From Fragum whitleyi (lineage: Eukaryota; Mollusca; Bivalvia; Cardiida; Cardiidae): a stretch of DNA of 64,000 bases. The notes below the pieces were generated by a model, which saw only the letters and a program-made list of their open reading frames with translations, had not been told where the DNA came from and did not search any database. The position numbers and the translations under genes are program-made. The DNA lies in NCBI GenBank assembly GCA_948146395.1, contig OX411552.1, positions 586,001 through 650,000 on the forward strand, in the 5' to 3' direction. Of the stretch, positions 57,871-64,000 are shown piece by piece (positions within the stretch are counted from its first letter, which is position 1; each line of letters starts with the position of its first letter).

Positions 57871-58470
57871 CACCTCATCGAATTATCAATAAAAAATATA
57901 AATATAGGCCTATTTGTAAACGGAGACTGAAAAAAGTTATATATATTTAACTGATACAGTTTTTTTTATAAATATAATTTCTTGATGACTTGAACCCTGA
58001 TTCTTAAAATGGTGGTATCTTTTGGTGTTAAGTATATAATCCAGTCGTTATAAAACACGAGTTTGACTTCGATATAAAAAAGTGATACACATAAGTCAAA
58101 TAAGAGTGGCGATGCGACAAAGGTTTAATGATATATCTTTATGGGTAAATTCTAATTTGTTTGTGTCCGAAATGAGATACTGACCATCGGACAAGCTGGC
58201 CTTTGAAGACAATAAAAATCCCACCTACATGCGAATTATAACAAATAACAAAATTATATGGTCCCCATGTAATAAACTCTGGGCTATTCTGTTTTTAATC
58301 TTCCCGCGGGTAGGACCATAAACCCAACCCATTTTCTATTGAAATACATAGATATAATATACAGTTTTCGATGCAATAAATTTCACAATGAAGTCCAGGT
58401 GGATCATTTTGGGAATTAATTCGTCTTGAGAAAGTCCATTTGTCCGGTTTCACGCTGACCATATATATTT

Positions 58471-58727
58471 GTGACCTGTCACGCTAAAAGGGGGCATCTG
58501 GGTATTGCGTGAAGTGTCGATTCTAGTCAGACTGTGCGATCTGCGCAGACTGACTAGGATCGACACTTTTCGCAATCAACTAATTTTCTGAAACGAGAAT
58601 AATTATTCTACCTTCCAATGAAAGAATTTAGGAAATGAGATCTGGTTGGCCTGTACAAGAACCAATCTCTTTTTTAAAATTTTTTTTATCGAGTTCCCAG
58701 ATGGTCCCTTTTCGTGTGACGGTCACA
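58471..58727. mobile_element. D-family MITE, full length
   Basis: GTGACCTGTCACGCTAAAAG + GGGGCATCTGGG and TTCCCAGATGGTCCCTTTTC + GTGTGACGGTCAC. Hairpin GTGTCGATTCTAGTCAGACT / AGACTGACTAGGATCGACAC sits at the left, opposite to 56,356, so the element is inverted. Confidence 0.85.
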
Positions 58728-59037
58728 TTTCTTTTGACCATTAATTTTACAGCCCCAAGATTAGTTGTTAGGTATTCAATACACCTTTGACTGAGCAGGC
58801 TAACGTTACCGAGACGAATCAAGTCTATAGGAACCATTGAAAGGATGCATAATAATTCCTCAGTGAATTCTCGGCACTTTTTCTCCTTTGGTCACTGGAG
58901 TCGATATTTCATCTATGCTAGAATTGGCCTTTGGGTCACAACTTTAAAGTACGAAACTGTGAAAGATTTCCTCGGACCACAATTCGAGTTTTGACTAGTC
59001 AAACAAGCAGAATTTTTATATTTAGCTACTAATCTAG

Positions 59038-59313
59038 ACGCATTGATTGATTTAATGGAGTTTAACGCCGCTTTCATAATTATTTCAGTTATATCGCGGC
59101 GGCTGGAGCACCTAACAATGGATCCCTGGTATTTCTCTTACCAGTACAACCATCACATTCTTTCCTAGTCTCCAGCTGCTATCTCACATAGGTGTACGCT
59201 TATCAACCCATTGGTGAAGGACAAATAGTCGGAAAGAATGAGTGCCGCCGTCGGAGATCGAACCCGGGACCTCTAGAATGACAGTCCGACGCCCTACCAA
59301 CTGCGCTATGACG
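59038..59313 (-). mobile_element. tRNA-derived SINE (family S1), reference full-length copy
   Basis: Minus-strand head: A box TAGCGCAGTTGG (59,308-59,297) and B box GGGTTCGATC (59,265-59,256). Both match RNA polymerase III internal promoters. CGGACTGTCATTC between them resembles a tRNA anticodon arm. An 8-bp duplication, TAATCTAG, lies at 59,030-59,037 and 59,314-59,321. Length 276 bp. Confidence 0.9.
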
Positions 59314-59569
59314 TAATCTAGGAGCAACTTCAATTTTTGACTTACGCAAAAAATGCTTGTAAGATCTTTAGTAAAACGGGCCCGTGTTGTATAAAAGATA
59401 TTCTGTTTCCGATTATTCATCTGGCAGGTCTTGGCAGAGCCATAGCGTAATTTGGCGAGTTTACTTTTCAATATTTTGGATTCCTTCAAAAGTTAGTCCA
59501 CATTTATCGTTAACGCGTGCAAATAAATGTAGCCTGTGCTTAGAGACAATGAACTCATTTCATCGTTTT

Positions 59570-59626
59570 GTTACCAAAGCCTCGTAACTCAGCTTTGACA
59601 AGCTGAAGTTACGATGGTTTGGTAAC
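59570..59626. repeat. Hairpin with about 25-bp arms
   Basis: GTTACCAAAGCCTCGTAACT + CAGCTT and AAGCTGAAGTTACGATGGTT + TGGTAAC around a GAC centre. Confidence 0.7.
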
Positions 59627-61480
59627 CTACCTACGATTTAAGGTCTCAAATTATTTATGTCGACTTTCTATTGAAGTAAGTTATTGTAAATAATCGCTGA
59701 TTTACCTCGGCCTTAAGTGCAACGACCCGTTACCCGGGCTCCGCCCAGCCAGGTCAATACTCTTGGATTATAACCATTAGTTCCACTAGTTAAATTTTAA
59801 CCGGAATGTAGATTCAACTAATCAAAGCAGTTTTTTCTATTGGTGAAATTGTTAGAAAAGTAACTTAAAGGCTCGTATATTATACCCACGATGCTCATAA
59901 ATCAGCAATATTTACTGAGGATCAAGACCGATATTTCATTAAAGGGGGGTAATTACAATGTAACGTTACTCATCTTTATGACCCAAACAACAAGAAAACA
60001 AAGTATCTAAATACAGGTTTACGTTTAATATTCGGCTCTAGACCTCTCGAGTCCTTGTTAGTGTTGTATACTGGCACTATTGACAGGACCTGTCATTAAA
60101 GTTGTTGGAACCGGGGACTTTTTTCACAAACTGAAATATTTATCTTTTAAGTCCATTGACCTGAGTTCTCCTTAAGATATTTACCAAAAGGTATGAGGTC
60201 TTTTGGGCACATTATATTGATACAAAATAGGCACGTAAAGGAGCTTCGGATATTTTTGTGCAACACACATCTTCAACATAAATTAGCTCCACCATAGGTC
60301 AATCATAGTGATTTCTGCAAAATGCAAGTAAATAATAGTACAGTATCGTTAAATTGAGCACGTTCATCACTATTTCTGATGTTCGACAAGTACATAGTAA
60401 GAAACGGACTTACTTATACAGCCGCTCAGTCAGACAGTCGGACAGATATCACATGTTTTAGATACGCTATGTTGATACCACGGCCCAATGTGCGCGATTC
60501 AAGCATATATTTACACTAATCCTACTTTCATAGTGTTAAAAGTGGTAAGGTCTTTTTTAAACATAAATACTGATCCACAAAAAGAAACGTCGTACTTGAA
60601 TTTAAAAAAAAAAAAAACATCTTGGTTGAAAGACTTCTGTTTTTTATTTTATAATTTTTAATAGACAGGCGTTTTCTAACTTGATATAAAAGACGAATGG
60701 TAGTTTAGATACCAAGCTTCAATATAAGGACCATAAAGGTATGTCTAAACCCGTGACACTTATTCAAATCTAGACGGTGGTTGATGATGCGATGTCATAT
60801 TGGACGTGCGTGTGTGCGTGCGTGTTTGGTAGTTTCAGGTGTTTTGTAGGAGACTAAATCCCCAGATATTGTTGAACGACCAAATGTTCTAGGAAAATGG
60901 GGTTTTCCTTTCCTTAGTTGACAATACGAGCTGTTTGTGTAATTTAAAAGTTCTAAAGCTTAAGATGAATAACTGACATCCACCAGTAAAGTTTTGCTGT
61001 TTCTAGTGCAGGAATTCTTTAAATGCATTTTTCTCTGATTTGGAAAGGAATCTCGCAGGTATTCTATGAAAATTGACATTGAAAATTAAATTTTTTTGGG
61101 GTCTGTTTTGGCACAAGTGCAATAAAATACACAAAAATCACGAAAAAATGGGAATATTGAATTTTGCAAATTTCCTCTGGCAAATTCGTCAAGTCAAAAG
61201 CAGCAAGTACCAACGCTTTACTCATTCCATCTAAAAAACCTAGTAAACATTTGATAGAAGCGTTGTTTTTTGTTTATCCTGGAGCCCTATCGAATTTATT
61301 TACAAGAAAGATCCCCAAAATGTCTCTTCAATTTCACTATTTTCTGAAAATCTGAATACTGTGCTGTTTCTTTTATGGTTTAGTATACACACTTTCTCAT
61401 GGGAAATTGTGAAGCACGTAATTTGCTTTGATTCAGCATTGTAAGCCAAGCTAGAATATCACAGGCACGTGAAAACCTGA

Positions 61481-61608
61481 CATGCGTTCAGGATGACAAA
61501 ACGATGCAAACTTTTTGCAAATTATATTCCACTTTGCATCAAACTCAAAGCAAAGCGGGGTATAATCTGCAGCATTTGGCACGGTTTTGTCATCATGAAC
61601 ACAGGGCT
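61481..61608. mobile_element. C-family palindromic MITE
   Basis: CATGCGTTCAGGATGACAAA + ACGATGCAAAC and CACGGTTTTGTCATCATGAA + CACAGGGC. Core TTATATTCCACTTTGCAT / GCAAAGCGGGGTATAAT. Confidence 0.75.
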
Positions 61609-61874
61609 TTACACGGGCAAAATGGTGAAATAATGATTTTATATAGAAACCCGCTGTATTTTTTCTCTATTCTTTTTTTATAGTTTGTTGTAATGTTATA
61701 TACTCCATAAAAAACTGGTCTGTTTAATTTGATTGTCAAATTGGAATGATATTATTTGTTTTGTATATACCGCGAATCCTCACCTTGTAGACAAAATTCT
61801 CGGTAATTTTTCCCGCACGTTGAAACCATATCATGAGATCAAACACATGAAAAGGGAACATGCTGCAAGTCAAC

Positions 61875-62323
61875 GTACAGTTAAAAACGTCGTGAAATTG
61901 ACACTCGCATTTGATCAAAACCATTCAATATCACTCACTCAACACTCCATTCATTCATTTATTCCAAACACTCACCCGAATCGCTCAAAACACTCCGAAA
62001 GTATTGGATAAGATTTCGAAATCGTTCAAATCGATCAACATTTTACTCAAATCGATCAAATTCTACGACTTTATTGGCTGATATGGAACTTAAAGTGTCT
62101 GATATGTCCATGAAAACGCTAAAACAGGAAAAAAACGTACATGTAGATTTTAAAAAGGGATGTAACAAATATCGCTAGTTTTGTTCATTTTGAACAAAAT
62201 TAGCAATATTTAATTACCTCCCTCGAATTTCACTAAAGCTCGCTCCACACACTCATTAAATTTCATTCCACAATCGTACCAAAATAATTCATCATGTCAA
62301 TTTCACGATGTTATTTACTGTAC
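61875..62323 (+). mobile_element. TIR element, first of an inverted pair
   Basis: GTACAGTTAAAAACGTCGTG + AAATTGAC and GTCAATTTCACGATGTTATT + TACTGTAC are inverted over 28 bp. Left arm continues TTTGATCAAAACCATTCAAT and ACTCCATTCATTCATTTATT. A central palindrome, TTTTGTTCATTTTGAACAAA, sits at about 62,180. Confidence 0.75.
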
Positions 62324-62331
62324 AAAATCCT

Positions 62332-62412
62332 GTCGTGCATTCAAGATGAAATCGCTCGCGAACTATTTTGAAATGAAATATTCGCGAATGTCTTGTCTAA
62401 CTGAACAGAAGG
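62332..62412. repeat. C-family MITE remnant between the inverted pair
   Basis: GTGCATTCAAGATGAAATCG + CTCGCGAAC and TATTCGCGAATGTCTTGTCT + AACTGAACAGAAGG keep only the terminal arms. Confidence 0.45.
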
Positions 62413-62518
62413 CTGTATGTAAGAACCTACACAGCTACTTGCTTTAGACTAAAATACCTAGAATTGGGAAAATCCGCTTTAAAAAAAAGGGAACCCTTGT
62501 ACGACTGATAATACGAAT

Positions 62519-62943
62519 ACAATTGAGTACATCGTGAAATTGACAAGATGAATGATATTGGAATGAAATTGAAAGAGCGAAAGGAGTGAGTTTTGAGTGA
62601 AATTAAAGGGAGATAATCCATTATAATTTATTTTGTTCAAGATTAACAAAATTTTCGATAATTATAATCTCCCTTTAATAAAATATGTATACAGGTTCTG
62701 TAATAAATAGTTTTATTTTTCTTAGCGAACCTATCGCACGCTTACATATTCAATTATGTCGGTGGAATCGGGAACTTTTTCTAGCGATTTTTTTTCAGAA
62801 TGTCGTTGAGTCATTTTAGTGATTTTGGAGCGTTTTTTATGAGTTGAGTTAGTGTTTGGAATGAATGAATGGAGCGTTGAGCGAGCGATTTAGAATGGTT
62901 TTGATCAGAATGACTGCCGATTTCACGATGTACTTAACTGTAC
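62519..62943 (-). mobile_element. TIR element, second of an inverted pair
   Basis: Read on the minus strand it starts GTACAGTTAAGTACATCGTG + AAATCGG and continues TGATCAAAACCATTCTAAAT + CGCTCGCTCAACGC and CCATTCATTCATTCC, matching 61,875. It ends with an inverted GTACATCGTGAAATTGAC. A palindrome near 62,605-62,675 (GGGAGATAATCC / TATAATCTCCCT) is central. Confidence 0.7.
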
Positions 62944-62949
62944 ATACGT

Positions 62950-63060
62950 TACTCGTCACGCGAAAAGAGACCATCTGGAAACTGTGTAATTTATACACGT
63001 ATCTTTAAGAAAAAGATTGGATCCAGTAGAGGTCAACCAGAAGGAGGTTTTTAAGAATAA
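62950..63060. mobile_element. D-family MITE fragment (left half)
   Basis: TTACTCGTCACGCGAAAAGA + GACCATCTGG, then AGAAAAAGATTGGATCCAGT + AGAGGTCAACCAGAAGG. It is cut off by the start of the next D element. Confidence 0.65.
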
Positions 63061-63311
63061 TTGTGACCCGTCAGGCGAAAAGGGTCCATCAGGGAAGAGT
63101 GTTAAGTGTCTGTGCGTGGATTGCGCAGACTGACTAGGATCGAAACTTTTCGCACTATGCTTTTTTTGAATTTTGAATGATCCATCTACCCTTCTGTGAA
63201 AAAATGTTTGAAATCCGACCTCTGGTTGGTCTATGCTGGACCCAATCTTTTTTAAACATCTATTGTGTCCAGAGTTCCCAGAATGTCCTTTTTCGCTTGA
63301 CGGGTTACATC
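63061..63311. mobile_element. D-family MITE, full length
   Basis: TTGTGACCCGTCAGGCGAAA + AGGGTCCATCAGGG and GAGTTCCCAGAATGTCCTTT + TTCGCTTGACGGGTTACATC. The left hairpin arm is shortened (CTGTGCGTGGATTGCGCAGA). The 136-codon minus-strand frame across it is a repeat artefact. Confidence 0.75.
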
Positions 63312-64000
63312 TTTCAAACTTCTGTAACGAATAACATTCAATTATGAACTCTGGAATTATTGACAACCATAGTAGAAAAAACTTCTCATTTGATTCCAGA
63401 AAAATAATGTCTCAGATTCTTTCTTGGTGAAAATAGCAATCTAAATTCTTAAAATCGCAAACGGAAAGAGTACCAAAAACGCAATTGCTACAAAAGGGCC
63501 TTTGGTAAAGCATTACATTCAACAGAGTCTCCAAAAATGTCACTAGATCAACTTTTCACATTACCTAAAGACTTTTAACCGAAAACATATAAAAATGCCA
63601 TTTCTATGAAAGAAGCCATTAGAAATATCTACTACCTTACACATTTTACCCAAAATATTACCACGAAATTGAGGTTTTTCTGTAGCTAATGTCAAACTTA
63701 CAAAAGCAATTAACACATCAAAGTTTTGCTATGTAATATGTCACACTATTCTTATAGTCTAGGTGATATTGGTGTGATATTAAAGTGCATCTTCCGATAT
63801 ACTGTATATTTGGTACCAAAAGAATACTTTATGAATATTCATAATCTAATTTTAGTTTCTCATATCAAGAAAAGAAAGTTGGTATTGGCAAATAAAAGTC
63901 AAGCCCGTCAACAAAATATCTCTAGGGGTAAATAGTCACAACGAACTATCAAGCTCTTTTAACAATTGATTTTAACTATGAAATGAGCCTGTGCTTGAGA
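63312..64000. other. Gene-free end of window
   Basis: No coding signal recognised. The last 18 bases, AATGAGCCTGTGCTTGAG, match the left terminus of the 46,931 MITE family, so another copy probably begins at 63,984. Confidence 0.4.

Noticed and set aside
59256..59308. Possible tRNA gene
   Set aside because: A and B boxes are present, but there is no acceptor stem or cloverleaf and the sequence continues into a repeated SINE body with a target duplication.
59184..59489. 101-codon minus-strand frame
   Set aside because: It reads through the tRNA-like head and body of an S1 SINE. The 6,436-6,639 frame is likewise S1.
62956..63366. 136-codon minus-strand frame
   Set aside because: It runs through two D-family MITE copies; no independent evidence of coding.

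Overview
The window looks like nuclear DNA of a bivalve mollusc, probably a clam; the species is inferred. It is AT-rich, has no dense coding, and is packed with short non-autonomous mobile elements. The array at 40,190-41,765 has a unit of about 160 bp with attached (ACGG)n tracts. That is the architecture I know from bivalve pearl/BIV160 elements. tRNA-derived SINEs and many palindromic MITEs fit the same picture. No rRNA, genuine tRNA gene, CRISPR or intact transposase was found. Nearly all open frames of 60-137 codons are chance frames or run through repeats.

The one strong coding signal is short and on the minus strand. At 52,937-52,856 an ATG preceded by an in-frame TAG opens a 27-codon exon beginning MSRRKQARPRHVD and ending at a GTAAGG splice donor in phase 1. 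MSRRKQ-x-x-P is the extreme N-terminal NuRD-recruiting motif of SALL (spalt), BCL11 and FOG zinc-finger repressors, and SALL fits best. The exon lies in a CpG-rich, mostly repeat-free stretch with a CCAAT box (52,938-53,250), a plausible promoter. A phase-compatible 87-nt candidate second exon is at 22,711-22,625. No zinc-finger exon is visible anywhere, so the rest of the gene should lie beyond the low-coordinate edge. On this reading 1-52,855 is mostly giant intron and 53,250-64,000 is upstream flank.

Layout: 1-12 kb holds intronic sequence with hairpin MITEs, SINEs and a 22-bp minisatellite interrupted by another SINE (9.78-11.1 kb). 12-22 kb holds MITEs, a CpG-rich island and a 1.4-kb element with 26-bp terminal inverted repeats and GC-rich subterminal motifs (18,043-19,433). 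22-40 kb holds the candidate exon, three copies of a dispersed hairpin element, TTAA-flanked piggyBac-like MITEs and SINEs with clear target-site duplications. 40.2-41.8 kb is the pearl/BIV160-like array. 42-52 kb carries more MITEs and a second CpG-rich block at 47.3 kb. 53-64 kb is relatively CpG-rich flank with full-length copies of a 250-270-bp MITE and a pair of inverted 430-450-bp elements.

Two observations stand out. First, a 70-78-bp near-perfect hairpin occurs about 15 times in two subfamilies whose arms differ by a paired, compensatory change. Second, all nine copies of the main SINE lie in the same orientation, co-directional with the inferred gene.
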